Below are positions 7,552 to 16,357 of a DNA stretch of 64,000 nt, piece after piece. Where the stretch lies: assembly GCA_045637805.1 (NCBI GenBank), contig JAZUAE010000012.1, forward strand, positions 124,001 to 188,000, read 5' to 3'. The notes under the pieces are model-generated. The model ran no database searches. It was not told where the DNA came from and saw nothing but the letters and a program-made list of their open reading frames with translations. How positions within the stretch are numbered: position 1 is the first letter of the stretch; each line of letters begins with the position of its first letter. A program made the position numbers and the translations under genes. The DNA comes from CAKVLG01 sp045637805 (GTDB lineage: Bacteria; Bacillota; Clostridia; Christensenellales; UBA1242).

Positions 7552-7914
7552 ATGAAAGATATTTTTGATGGTGAAATTTTAGATGACGAAAAATATAGAT
7601 TAGTGATTGCCATTGTTGAACGTGGGTTCTCTGGTGAGGTTGTTAGTGCGGCAAAACTTGCAGGAGCTAAGGGTGCGGCAATTATTCAAGGTAAAGGCGT
7701 TGGTAAAAACAAACGTCAATTTTTCGGATTTTCTATTGAGCCTGAAAATGAAGTAGTTTTTATGCTTGTTAAAGCTGAGATTGTTCTTCCTATTATGAAA
7801 TCTATTTATGGCGCAGTTGACTATAAGTCTCAAGCACGCGGGCTTGTCTTTGCTCTGCCTGTAAGTTATGTTTCGGGCATGACACATTCTTCTGTTGACG
7901 ATTTGGATATTTAA
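7552..7914 (+). CDS. P-II-like signalling protein, second of a pair
   Basis: 120 residues; AGGAGG precedes ATG 7552, 9 nt after the first P-II gene. The pattern is closer to classical P-II: YRLVIAIVERGFSGEVVSAAKLAGAKGAAIIQGKG, shown here as the strand-helix-GA-GG-GKG motif, then KRQFFGFSIEPENEVVFMLV and ARGLVFALPVSYVSGM, the latter matching the conserved C-terminal strand of P-II. Two divergent P-II paralogues beside one permease suggest a heteromeric or two-signal sensor (inference). The operon ends at a terminator at 7913-7937. Confidence 0.8.
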   Translation: MKDIFDGEILDDEKYRLVIAIVERGFSGEVVSAAKLAGAKGAAIIQGKGVGKNKRQFFGFSIEPENEVVFMLVKAEIVLPIMKSIYGAVDYKSQARGLVFALPVSYVSGMTHSSVDDLDI

Positions 7915-7937
7915 GCCACAACAGTGGCTTTTTTTTA
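7913..7937 (+). terminator. terminator of the DUF1538/P-II operon
   Basis: AAGCCAC, loop AACA, GTGGCTT followed by a T-run. Confidence 0.85.
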
Positions 7938-7967
7938 TTGTATAAATTTTTCAATTCCGCATAAACT
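7938..7967 (+). promoter_or_regulatory. promoter of murG, 6 nt from ATG
   Basis: TTGTAT (7938-7943), 18 nt, TAAACT (7962-7967), then ACCATT and ATG. No Shine-Dalgarno precedes murG, so the mRNA is probably leaderless. Confidence 0.5.
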
Positions 7968-7973
7968 ACCATT

Positions 7974-9035
7974 ATGAAAATAATTTTAACAGGCGGCGGA
8001 ACCGCAGGGCACATAACACCGCACCTTGCTATCTATAAAGACCTATGTAAACATTTTGATAAATTTGCATATATAGGTAGCAGTGGCGGAATGGAAGAAA
8101 AAATGATTAAGGATAATCTTAACATTCCTTTTTTTACTGTGACAGTAACCAAGTTTGATAGGTCTAAATTGCTTTCTAATTTTCGAATACCATATTTGCT
8201 TATAAAGGGCGTACGTGATGCGAATAGGATTTTAAAAGAGGAGAAGCCCGACGTTGTTTTTTCCAAAGGTGGATATGTTAGTTTGCCAGTGGTTATTGCT
8301 GCAAAGAGGCTCAAAATTCCGGTAGTAAGTCATGAAAGCGATCTGTCGATGGGACTTGCAAACAGGTTGATGAAAGGGGCTTGCAATACTATTTGTACAA
8401 CGTTTGAAAAAACAGCAAAAAAGTTGGGAAGAAAAGGAAAGTTTACTGGATCGCCACTTAGAGATGATATGATAAAGAGTAAGGAGGAGTCTTGCAGAAA
8501 ATTACAAATTTCGACAAATAAGCCGGTGCTGCTAATCACTGGTGGAAGCCTTGGGAGCAGAGTTATAAACCAATGTGTTAGGGAAAGCTTGCATGAGATT
8601 ATGAAGTATTATTTTGTTCTGCATTTAACAGGAAAAGGCAACTTTCACAAGGGCTTTGATGGACTCCGAGATTATAGGCAAGTGGAATTTACAAGTGATA
8701 TGCCATATTTTGTCGGCGCAAGTGATGTTGTTGTAACAAGAGCTGGCTCCAACACAATTTTCGAACTAGCGCTAGCAAAAAAACCTATGCTTTTAATTCC
8801 GTTATCTAAAAAGGCATCACGTGGTGACCAGATTCAAAATGCTAAATATTTTAGAAGAAAAGGCTACGCAAATATGTTACTTGAAGAAGATATGAATCCC
8901 GAGACGCTAGTTGATGAAATTAATCAAACTTATGCTTTTAGAAAAGATTATGTAACAAACTTGAGTCAAAGTGGGCTAGAACGCGGTAATGATAAAATAA
9001 TAGATGAGATTATTAAAGTTACAAAATTTGTATAA
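7974..9035 (+). CDS. murG: MurG, lipid II-forming GlcNAc transferase
   Basis: 353 residues, GT28 GT-B glycosyltransferase transferring GlcNAc from UDP-GlcNAc to lipid I at the inner face of the membrane. The N-terminal LTGGGTAGHITPHLA loop is the MurG G-loop. VFSKGGYVSLPVVIAA and SHESDLSMGLANR follow. The C-terminal domain has ITGGSLGSRVIN and the UDP-binding RAGSNTIFELALAKKPMLLIPL plus RGDQIQNA. Length and motif order are normal; the ESD in place of the common EQN is typical of a MurG subgroup. It is monocistronic between two terminators and has no ribosome site. Confidence 0.9.
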   Translation: MKIILTGGGTAGHITPHLAIYKDLCKHFDKFAYIGSSGGMEEKMIKDNLNIPFFTVTVTKFDRSKLLSNFRIPYLLIKGVRDANRILKEEKPDVVFSKGGYVSLPVVIAAKRLKIPVVSHESDLSMGLANRLMKGACNTICTTFEKTAKKLGRKGKFTGSPLRDDMIKSKEESCRKLQISTNKPVLLITGGSLGSRVINQCVRESLHEIMKYYFVLHLTGKGNFHKGFDGLRDYRQVEFTSDMPYFVGASDVVVTRAGSNTIFELALAKKPMLLIPLSKKASRGDQIQNAKYFRRKGYANMLLEEDMNPETLVDEINQTYAFRKDYVTNLSQSGLERGNDKIIDEIIKVTKFV

Positions 9036-9062
9036 AAACCTCACAAAAATGTGAGGTTTTTG
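9035..9062 (+). terminator. terminator of murG
   Basis: AAAACCTCAC, loop AAAAAT, GTGAGGTTTT then T-rich. Confidence 0.85.
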
Positions 9063-9132
9063 ATATGTAATTAAGTTGCATTCGTTGTCAATTATTAATA
9101 TAATAAAATTGTAAAGAAAAGGAGAAAGGATT

Positions 9133-9525
9133 ATGAAGTTTAATAAATTATCACTTGCATTTGGTATTTTGTTTGGCGTTTCACTGTTCCCATTAGCGTA
9201 TATTAGTTTGATTTTAGGGTTGGTGCTTGCTTTTAGCGGCGGTGGAGATAATTCAATATTTATGTATGTATTTGCGGTACTTGGTGCATTAACCATTATT
9301 GCCTCATGTTTTGCGGTGAAAAAAGTTTGGGTAACAAGAATAGTGAATACTCTTTCTACACTTGTGTTGATAGGCAATATAGTGTTCTTAATTATAAAAG
9401 GAATATTGTTGACAAACATTATTTTTGCTTTGATTTATGTGGCGGTTTTGGTGCTGGGCTTATTAAGCACAATCTTTGCTTGGCTTGGAAAGACAAGGCG
9501 TTTAAAACCTGAAGAAATTGTCTAA
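9133..9525 (+). CDS. small four-TM membrane protein, unknown
   Basis: 130 residues with four hydrophobic helices at about 7-33, 42-60, 68-90 and 92-118, and a charged tail TRRLKPEEIV. AAAGGAG lies 7 nt before ATG 9133. No family is recognised. It is monocistronic, between the murG terminator and a non-coding stretch. Confidence 0.7.
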   Translation: MKFNKLSLAFGILFGVSLFPLAYISLILGLVLAFSGGGDNSIFMYVFAVLGALTIIASCFAVKKVWVTRIVNTLSTLVLIGNIVFLIIKGILLTNIIFALIYVAVLVLGLLSTIFAWLGKTRRLKPEEIV

Positions 9526-9559
9526 AATTTTTTAAAGAGTAAAATAGGCGAAATAAAAC

Positions 9560-9652
9560 ACCTTCAGTATCAAAACGATACCTTCCCGTGTCGCAGTACG
9601 CCCTTAAGTCTACTTTGCTTGTCGCAAAGATCAGACCTGGTGGGCGACTGCT
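9560..9652 (+). ncRNA. structured RNA candidate, unknown class
   Basis: No gene fits 9526-9852. A small hairpin (GTATC, AAAAC, GATAC; 9567-9581) is followed by a long nested hairpin at 9593-9651: GCAGT-A-CGCCC pairs with GGGCG-ACTGC, then GTCT with AGAC and TTTGC with GCAAA, separated by internal loops. The GC content of these arms is high for this genome. Strand is uncertain. It does not show the conserved loops of SRP RNA or a 6S bubble. It could also be the conserved end of a repeat. Confidence 0.35.
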
Positions 9653-9656
9653 CCTC

Positions 9657-9698
9657 TCCCCATAAAGTTTTTTGCTAAAAACTTTTCGGGGACCCCGG
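9657..9698 (-). repeat. GGGGTCCCC / AAAGTTTTTT hairpin repeat, copy 1
   Basis: CCCC, AT, AAAGTTTTT, short loop, AAAAACTTT, TC, GGGG, followed by ACCCC. The reverse complement matches 46139-46179 almost base for base. Both copies lie downstream of a tRNA gene and its terminator. Confidence 0.7.
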
Positions 9699-9819
9699 AT
9701 TTTAGTTAATATCTTCGCAAATTCATGTTAATCTGCTGTTGTATGTTTACCGCACAAATTTATGTTAACACAAAAACACGCAACACTAGTTGTTATCGAT
9801 TCATGCTAGGAAAAAGACA

Positions 9820-9846
9820 AAAGAGAGTCGTAGGGACTCTCTTTTG
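9820..9846 (-). terminator. terminator of tRNA-Arg
   Basis: On the minus strand AAAAGAGTC, loop CCTAC, GACTCTCTTTT with a two-base bulge, then a T-rich tract. Confidence 0.6.
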
Positions 9847-9852
9847 CTTTGG

Positions 9853-9924
9853 CGTTCCCAGCAGGAATCGAACCTGCAACTAGCCCTTAGGAGGGGCTTG
9901 TTATATCCATTTAACTATGGGAAC
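9853..9924 (-). tRNA. tRNA-Arg(CCT)
   Basis: A full cloverleaf on the minus strand: acceptor GTTCCCA pairs with TGGGAAC, discriminator G, anticodon arm AGCCC-CTCCTAA-GGGCT with anticodon CCT, and T-arm with GGTTCGATTCC. CCA is not encoded. A promoter TTGATT (9957-9962), 17 nt, TATACT (9934-9939) precedes it on the minus strand. It decodes AGG. Confidence 0.95.
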
Positions 9925-9985
9925 AACATGTGTAGTATATCATAATTGTTTTAAAAAATCAATTATACATAAATGTTTGTAATAA

Positions 9986-10016
9986 AAAACTGATAGTTCC
10001 GGCTATCAGTTTTTGT
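9986..10016 (-). terminator. terminator of the 10566-10068 gene pair
   Basis: AAAAACTGATAG and CTATCAGTTTTT around TTCCGG; on the minus strand a T-run follows. Confidence 0.8.
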
Positions 10017-10067
10017 TTATACTAATAAGATTAAATTGTCTATTTTTGTAATATCTTGCTGAGGGTT

Positions 10068-10262
10068 TTACTTTTCATTAACAGCATTTAATAAAGGATT
10101 CAATTCTTTGTATGTAACAGTTGATAGGTGACTTTGACTAAAAGCTGGGTTGTTAGTAATTTCTAATGTGCAAAAGTTTGGTTTTTTAAATCTTTTTAAA
10201 TCTTCTTCATTTTTGAATTTGAATTTAATTTTCATGAATGGGTGATGCACGCCTTTATACAT
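10068..10262 (-). CDS. small unknown protein, coupled to upstream gene
   Basis: 64 residues, not recognised. The start ATG 10262 overlaps the TAA of the upstream gene (ATGTATAA), so translation by coupling is likely. An alternative start is Met10 (10235), without a ribosome site. The sequence is basic in the first half (MKIKFKFKNEEDLKRFKKP) and has no membrane segment. It ends before a terminator. Confidence 0.55.
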   Translation of the reverse strand: MYKGVHHPFMKIKFKFKNEEDLKRFKKPNFCTLEITNNPAFSQSHLSTVTYKELNPLLNAVNEK

Positions 10263-10566
10263 AACAAGCTTTGACTCTGCGCCATAGGTTTTTAGTGGGA
10301 GTCTGAATTCGGTATATAATAGGATTGCCTTGGGTTTTTGTTATAAGGTCTTTTGCTTGGTCTTCAGTTATGTCAATGCTGCTATATTCTTTTTTACCAT
10401 TTTTGTCAACCTGCATTTTCCTAAATGTCCAGTCTTTGTTGTGTTTATGCAAAAAGATATGTTTATCATCTTCAATAGATAAATAATATCTTTGATTGTT
10501 TTCAAAAATTAAATCATCTAAATTGAACCATGTTGATGTGTTTATTAAAAATTCTTTCGTAATCAT
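10255..10566 (-). CDS. unknown 103-residue protein, leaderless
   Basis: 103 residues from ATG 10566, not recognised. It reads as a small alpha/beta protein with alternating aromatic and charged strands (RYYLSIEDDKHIFLHKHNKDWTF). It lies in a two-gene operon with 10068-10262, 8-nt overlap. There is no Shine-Dalgarno: TTGACT (10595-10600), 16 nt, TATAAT (10573-10578) ends exactly 6 nt before ATG. The two-gene overlap resembles toxin-antitoxin layouts, but no known toxin or antitoxin motif is visible. Confidence 0.6.
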   Translation of the reverse strand: MITKEFLINTSTWFNLDDLIFENNQRYYLSIEDDKHIFLHKHNKDWTFRKMQVDKNGKKEYSSIDITEDQAKDLITKTQGNPIIYRIQTPTKNLWRRVKACYV

Positions 10567-10572
10567 GTGTCT

Positions 10573-10600
10573 ATTATAACACAATAAAAAACAAAGTCAA
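10573..10600 (-). promoter_or_regulatory. promoter 6 nt from ATG 10566
   Basis: Minus strand TTGACT, 16-bp spacer, TATAAT, AGACAC, ATG. Confidence 0.65.
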
Positions 10601-10765
10601 TAGAGAAAAATTACAACGAAAAAGTAAGTAAAAAACGCAAATTTACATAAAATAATGTGAAAAACATATTAAAAACGTGTAAAAATGAAAAAAATTGTTG
10701 CAAATTTCTTAAGTTTTTATTGTAGTGTAGTGGTTTTTCAAAGAATATTTATTTATAAATATGGT

Positions 10766-10795
10766 TTGACAATTACTCGGAAAGAGGGATAAACT
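10766..10795 (+). promoter_or_regulatory. promoter of the giant lipoprotein gene
   Basis: TTGACA (10766-10771), 18-bp spacer, TAAACT (10790-10795); the gene starts 21 nt downstream with a GAGGAGG site. Confidence 0.65.
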
Positions 10796-10816
10796 AAAAG
10801 CATACGAGGAGGATTT

Positions 10817-13800
10817 ATGAAAAAGAAAATATTTTCATGGTTAATTCTAGCAATCTTTGTAGTTCCTTGCATGGTGCTTTTTTCTGCGTGCAGTAAAGGC
10901 GATGAAGTGGGATACAAGGTTGTAATTAACGGAAAGACATTTGTGTCTAGCGTTAATACTGGCGTTACTATTCAGTATGGCACTGACGTTGACCTTGACG
11001 TTTATACAGTATTTGAAAACGGAGAACAGGAGTCTTTGTCTGCTAGCGAGTTTGTTATTACGGACGAAAGCGGAGTTTTAACATCTCTTCAACCTGTTGG
11101 AAAATACGCAGTAAAATTTTCTCATAAAACTTTTGGTGACATAAAAGTTGATGTTACAGTTGTTCCAAGAGTGGTTGCTGTGCCCATGTTTGATGTTTAC
11201 ACTTTCACAGGTGAAACCATTGTTGCTGAGCCAAACGGATTTGATGCAAGCTTTATGACAATCTCTGGTAATGAGGGAAAGGTTGCTAATGATTACGAGG
11301 CAACAATTTCACTCAAAGATACGACCAACTATGTATGGGAAGATAATACTACTGAAGCAAAAAATGTAGAGTGGACGATAGAAACAGTTAAGGTGGAAAA
11401 ACCTACTCTTTTATTAAACGAGTATGTTTATAACTTTGAAGACCAAACTGTGTCAATATCTGAGTACAGCACGTCACTTATAACTGTTTCAGGTGCCCAA
11501 ACCGGTAAGAACGTGGGCGAGTATACTGTTACATTTGCACTTAAAGATAAAGTAAACTCTTCATGGGCAGGTGAGACTGGAGAAGATGAGACAAAAGATA
11601 TTGTTTACACTTGGAACATTGTTGTTAAAAAATATGCTAGACCTACAATAGATGCTAGCAAAAACTTTGTGTATGATAAAAGCGCAAAGAACGCTCCTGT
11701 TCTGGGTTTTGATGATCAAGCGATGAACTATATTGCAGAATCATGTTTAACAGAGACAAATGCTGGAACATATTCGGTTATTGTTGAGCTTGACAGCACT
11801 TATGCTGGTAATATTGCTTGGGCAGAGGCTGGTGACGAAACAGTATCTTTAATTTGGACAATTAGTAAGAAAATTGTTGCTAACCCAACAGCTGTTTCTA
11901 AAACTTATACATACTCAGGATCAGAGCAAATTTTTGCAATAAATGGCCTAACTGATGTAATGATTGTTAATGGTAACAAAAGAACTGACGCTGGCACAAC
12001 CGAAGTTGCTGTTTCTTTAGTGAGCACAAGCAACTATGAGTGGAAAACTCCGGTTGATGGTAATGTTGTTAAATTTGAATGGACTATAAATAAAAAGATT
12101 CTTACAAATCCAACAGCGGTGAATAAGATCTATACTTATACTGGATCAGAGCAAACTTTTGAAATGAATGGCATAACCGATGCTATGATAGTAAGTGGTG
12201 ACAAGTTGACAAACGCTGGTTCAAGCGAAGTTGCTGTTTCTCTAAATGATGCAAACAACTATGAGTGGAAAACTGCAGTTGATGGCAATGTTGTTAAATT
12301 CACTTTTGTTATCCAAAAAGCTCCAGCTGAAGCTGTTGCACATAAAGTTTTATCTGGAACTTATGATCCGGACAAGACATTAGTTGATTATGTATTAGAT
12401 TCAAATTATGTTTGGGTAGATAGTACAATTAAACCAACTTGCGATGTTACACAGTATGCTGCGAAATATAATCCAGATTCTAGCAATTATACTGATACTA
12501 CTGTATTTGTTACAATTAATGTTGCAAGAGCAACACTTGTAAAACCAGAGTTTGAGGCTCCAGACTTTACTTATGATGGAACTGAAAAAACTATTGAGTA
12601 TACTGGCTTTGATGAAAACACGATGACTATTGCAAATGTGTCTAGAACAAATGCTGGAACATCTATCGCGACAGTTGCAATCAAGGATAAAGTTAACTAT
12701 ATGTGGGAAGACAGCACAGATGCTGATGTAACTTTTGAATGGGAAGTTAAGAAGGCGCAAGCTGTAGCTCCTGTGGTTGAAGCAATGAGCGGAACTTATG
12801 ATCCTGCAAAAACTTTAGCAGATTACGCTTTACCTGCAGGCTTCGCATGGGTAGATCCTGAATCCACCCCAACTGTGCCTGTTAACAAGTATAATGCTAA
12901 ATATAATCCAGATAGCGTTAACTATCTTGATGCGAGTGTTGAAATTACTTTAAATATTGCTAAAGCTAATCCAACTGTACCAACAGTTGAGGCAATGAGC
13001 GGAACTTATGATCCAGCAAAAACCTTAGCGGATTACGCTTTACCTACAGGCTTTGTTTGGGTAGACGAGGAAACTCTTCCAACAGTAGCAGTTAATAAAT
13101 ATGCAGCAACTTATATTCCAAGCGATATAGCTAACTACAATGTTATGAGCGCTGAAATCACAATTAACATTGCTAAAGCTAATCCAACTGTACCAACAGT
13201 TGAGGCAATGAGCGGAACTTATGATCCTGCAAAAACCTTAGCAAATTACGCTTTACCTACAGGTTTTGCTTGGGTAGACGGGGAAACTCTTCCAACAGTA
13301 GCAGTTAATAAATATGCAGCAACATATACTCCAAGCGATACAGCTAACTACAATGTTATGAGCGTTGAAATCACAATTAACATTGCTAAAGTACTTTTAA
13401 CAAAACCTGACTGGAAAACAATAAGGTTCTCATATAACAAATCAGAGCAATCTATTGAATTAAATAGCTACTTTGATAAAGATTTAATGAATATTTCAGG
13501 TAACACTGGAGTTAATGCTAACGACTATACAGCTATTGTTTCAATCAAAGACAAAGTGAACTACGCTTGGGCTGATGAAACAAATGATGATATTGAATTT
13601 GATTGGGTTATTACAAAATGCAAGCTTACACAGCCATGGGCAATGCCTGATGGAGATGAGTTTACATATAACGGCGAAGAACACCAAGTTGTACTCTCTG
13701 AAACTTTTGATGCTGAGATAATGAACGTTACTGGTAACAAAGCAACAGACGCTGGCACTTATACTGCTATAATTTCTATTAAAGAGGAATGCAAAGCAAA

Positions 13801-16348
13801 CTATACTTGGATCGACTTCAAAGGAGAACCAGTGGAAGCCGATGTTGAAGTTGTTTGGGTAATCAATAAGGCAGTTGTAAACAGGCTATCTGGAACTTTT
13901 GAAACTGAATGGACAAGCGAAGAAATTACTTTTGTTCCGGAAGACTTTGACGACACAGTGTTTGATATTTCAGGAAACAAAGAAACTGAAATTAATACAT
14001 ACACAGCTACTATATCGCTAAAAGACACAAAGAACTATGTGTTTGATGATGGAACTTCATCTTCAACACTTGAATGGGCTATTACAAAAGCTACACCAAC
14101 ACTCGAATTTACCAAATCTCTTGATAAAGAGTATGATGGTTTTGGTTTGAACTATCCAAGATTTGAATTGAATGAATTGTATGAAGCTGAATTAATCGGA
14201 CAGTATGGAGATGTTGTTTGTAATTTCGATTATAAAAACTTAGACGATGAGATTTTGTATTATGCAAGCCAAATAACTGAGGTTGGAATATATAAAATAT
14301 GCATGAGCTTTTTTGAAACAACTCACTTTAAATCATTTACTGTTGATAAACAATTTTGTATATATCAAGTTGCAGATAGAAACCTTGTTAATTTCAATTT
14401 AAACTCATATCAATTCGAATATACAGGCGACGAAATTAAACCAGAATTTACACTTACATTTAACATGACTGGCGAGCCTGTGGACCCTAGCTTATACACA
14501 GTTGAATATGTTGATAATGTAAAATATTGTAGTAAGGGCAAAATTGTTATTAAGTTTAACGCACCATATCGCGGAGAGATTTATGAAGAATTCCAAATTT
14601 TACCTGTAGCTGATGAAATGCTTGAAAGCGTAACAGTTGATGGACAGGTGGTAACAGGTGATACCGCTTACGTTGACACAGGCAAAGATACTGTTACTCT
14701 AACACTTAAACTAGCAGAGGCTTATAAAGATGCTGCGGGACAGTTTTTGGTTATGGGTTCTAACTGTTATGGCGGCATTGCAATGACACCAACTGAGATT
14801 GATAATACAACCCTAACATTCACTCTTTCTAAGAACATAGCTGGCTTTGCTGTAACTTATGTAGAAAATGGAGTAGGTGCAGATGGTTGTTTGTGCACTC
14901 TTAATATTATGCCAAAAGAAGAGCTTCAAAACGCTACATATATTGATATGAACTTTTTAAGTATAGGCGAGCATGGTATGCGCGAAAACGGTAGCTATAA
15001 CTTCATTGAAATTGTAGAAGACAATGCTTTGGGTTTAAAAACAATACTTGTTAACGGTCTTGTTGGAGAGGAAAATGCTAGCAGAATTTTAGCTGAAGGG
15101 TATACTCTTTCTGAAGGTGGAATTGTGCTCAATGTTGACGAGACAAAATTAACAATTACGCTTACAAAAGAAGATGCTGAAAACATAGTTTTAACTTATG
15201 ACATTTATGATATGCGTGGTGTAGTATCTGTTCAATTGGACGAGGTTTTTGTGGATTCAATGGGAAAACCTGTATATTATTCATTTAACTCTTCTAATGA
15301 GCTTACAATCCCTAAATTTATAACAAATGGTGATACATTTAACATAACTATTAGTGATCGGGCAAGTGTTCGCGACTGGAAAGTTTATAAGGGTGACAAA
15401 TTGTTCGACGAGTATGATATGGATAATGGTCGCTTAAGACATATTGAGTTTGGTGGCATTACTGAGGCTGGCAAGTATACAGTAAGGCTTTTCGTAGATG
15501 AAACTATATATGTTGATTACTATGTTAATATCCAAGCTGTAGATGATACTCCAGCTTTCGAAATTACTTATGGCGGTAACAAATATTCATTAAATGAAAC
15601 TATGACTGGTGGAATATTAATGAATTTCGGATATGATGTTTACTTCTATATGTACTGCGGCCCAGTTGCTACGAGTGTGACTGAAATAACCATCTCAATC
15701 GATAGTATTTTAACTGATATTTTCGATAAAGATATGCAAAAGTTTGCAAACCTTAAGGCTGCAAAACTTCAAGTTCTAAGCTCTGATGAAGGCAAATATT
15801 GTATGATTTATATCGGCTTTGATGGGGAAGTTGTGCCTTTATATATCTATCTATACAACGAGCCAGCTCAAAGTACTAGCACAAATATGGTAGACTTCAC
15901 GATCGGGGACGTGGAATTTGGTTTTGATCTAGATTATACAACAACAACCGAAAATGGCTTTAATCGTTACTGGTTTGGAGATCTCTTCACATTGTATGAT
16001 CCAACTGAGAAACTTGAAACTCAAAGTGTAATAACACTTAATAAAACAATCAATCTTTCTGAAATGGGCGACTTTATGTATGGCAGGGATAATACCGTAA
16101 CTGCAAAAGTTAAATTTTACAGCCAAGATGTGTTTATCTTTACTAATATGGCTTCAGTATCATCAGGTGTTGGCGCTTATACAGGAAAAGATGCGATTGA
16201 ATTAGGCGTAGTGAAAGATGGTGGGGTATTTGACCCAACAGTAGACGTTCGTTATATGATTGATTTCATGATTAGTGTTTACGATATGGAAACTGGACTA
16301 AATCATAGATTCATGGTTATGCTTCGTATAAATAACGACGTAGATTAA
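10817..16348 (+). CDS. giant repeat lipoprotein with MBG/Ig-like repeats
   Basis: 1843 residues. MKKKIFSWLILAIFVVPC is followed by a lipobox FSAC (Cys25), so it is a lipoprotein on the outer face of the membrane. From about 110 to 1100 the protein is a chain of 60-80-residue repeats of two kinds: F-Y-(T/S)G-E-Q-I...G...A-G-Y-A-I-L-D-NY-W-D, and GTYDPAKTLADYALPTGF-W-D...Y...Y-PSD-NY. These resemble the MBG/YDG-type and SCP-type surface repeats of gut Bacillota. The rest (about 1200-1843) is beta-rich and unassigned. There is no sortase signal. Three repeats at 12776-13410 are nearly identical in DNA. It is monocistronic with its own promoter and terminator. A surface adhesin or rod is likely. 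Confidence 0.85.
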   Translation: MKKKIFSWLILAIFVVPCMVLFSACSKGDEVGYKVVINGKTFVSSVNTGVTIQYGTDVDLDVYTVFENGEQESLSASEFVITDESGVLTSLQPVGKYAVKFSHKTFGDIKVDVTVVPRVVAVPMFDVYTFTGETIVAEPNGFDASFMTISGNEGKVANDYEATISLKDTTNYVWEDNTTEAKNVEWTIETVKVEKPTLLLNEYVYNFEDQTVSISEYSTSLITVSGAQTGKNVGEYTVTFALKDKVNSSWAGETGEDETKDIVYTWNIVVKKYARPTIDASKNFVYDKSAKNAPVLGFDDQAMNYIAESCLTETNAGTYSVIVELDSTYAGNIAWAEAGDETVSLIWTISKKIVANPTAVSKTYTYSGSEQIFAINGLTDVMIVNGNKRTDAGTTEVAVSLVSTSNYEWKTPVDGNVVKFEWTINKKILTNPTAVNKIYTYTGSEQTFEMNGITDAMIVSGDKLTNAGSSEVAVSLNDANNYEWKTAVDGNVVKFTFVIQKAPAEAVAHKVLSGTYDPDKTLVDYVLDSNYVWVDSTIKPTCDVTQYAAKYNPDSSNYTDTTVFVTINVARATLVKPEFEAPDFTYDGTEKTIEYTGFDENTMTIANVSRTNAGTSIATVAIKDKVNYMWEDSTDADVTFEWEVKKAQAVAPVVEAMSGTYDPAKTLADYALPAGFAWVDPESTPTVPVNKYNAKYNPDSVNYLDASVEITLNIAKANPTVPTVEAMSGTYDPAKTLADYALPTGFVWVDEETLPTVAVNKYAATYIPSDIANYNVMSAEITINIAKANPTVPTVEAMSGTYDPAKTLANYALPTGFAWVDGETLPTVAVNKYAATYTPSDTANYNVMSVEITINIAKVLLTKPDWKTIRFSYNKSEQSIELNSYFDKDLMNISGNTGVNANDYTAIVSIKDKVNYAWADETNDDIEFDWVITKCKLTQPWAMPDGDEFTYNGEEHQVVLSETFDAEIMNVTGNKATDAGTYTAIISIKEECKANYTWIDFKGEPVEADVEVVWVINKAVVNRLSGTFETEWTSEEITFVPEDFDDTVFDISGNKETEINTYTATISLKDTKNYVFDDGTSSSTLEWAITKATPTLEFTKSLDKEYDGFGLNYPRFELNELYEAELIGQYGDVVCNFDYKNLDDEILYYASQITEVGIYKICMSFFETTHFKSFTVDKQFCIYQVADRNLVNFNLNSYQFEYTGDEIKPEFTLTFNMTGEPVDPSLYTVEYVDNVKYCSKGKIVIKFNAPYRGEIYEEFQILPVADEMLESVTVDGQVVTGDTAYVDTGKDTVTLTLKLAEAYKDAAGQFLVMGSNCYGGIAMTPTEIDNTTLTFTLSKNIAGFAVTYVENGVGADGCLCTLNIMPKEELQNATYIDMNFLSIGEHGMRENGSYNFIEIVEDNALGLKTILVNGLVGEENASRILAEGYTLSEGGIVLNVDETKLTITLTKEDAENIVLTYDIYDMRGVVSVQLDEVFVDSMGKPVYYSFNSSNELTIPKFITNGDTFNITISDRASVRDWKVYKGDKLFDEYDMDNGRLRHIEFGGITEAGKYTVRLFVDETIYVDYYVNIQAVDDTPAFEITYGGNKYSLNETMTGGILMNFGYDVYFYMYCGPVATSVTEITISIDSILTDIFDKDMQKFANLKAAKLQVLSSDEGKYCMIYIGFDGEVVPLYIYLYNEPAQSTSTNMVDFTIGDVEFGFDLDYTTTTENGFNRYWFGDLFTLYDPTEKLETQSVITLNKTINLSEMGDFMYGRDNTVTAKVKFYSQDVFIFTNMASVSSGVGAYTGKDAIELGVVKDGGVFDPTVDVRYMIDFMISVYDMETGLNHRFMVMLRINNDVD
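12776..13411 (+). repeat. three near-identical 210-213-bp tandem repeats in the lipoprotein gene
   Basis: Units start at 12776, 12986 and 13199, each beginning GTTGAGGCAATGAGCGG or one base different. The second and third are almost the same in DNA, including synonymous sites, so they arose recently and could change number by recombination. Confidence 0.85.
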
Positions 16349-16357
16349 TAAGTAAGC

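Noticed and set aside
9593..9651. SRP RNA (4.5S type)
   Set aside because: The hairpin resembles SRP helix 8 in size, but the conserved GGAA tetraloop and AGCAG internal loop are absent on both strands.
10255..10566. CYTH-like small protein
   Set aside because: The strand rhythm is similar, but the ExExK signature is missing and the protein is too short.
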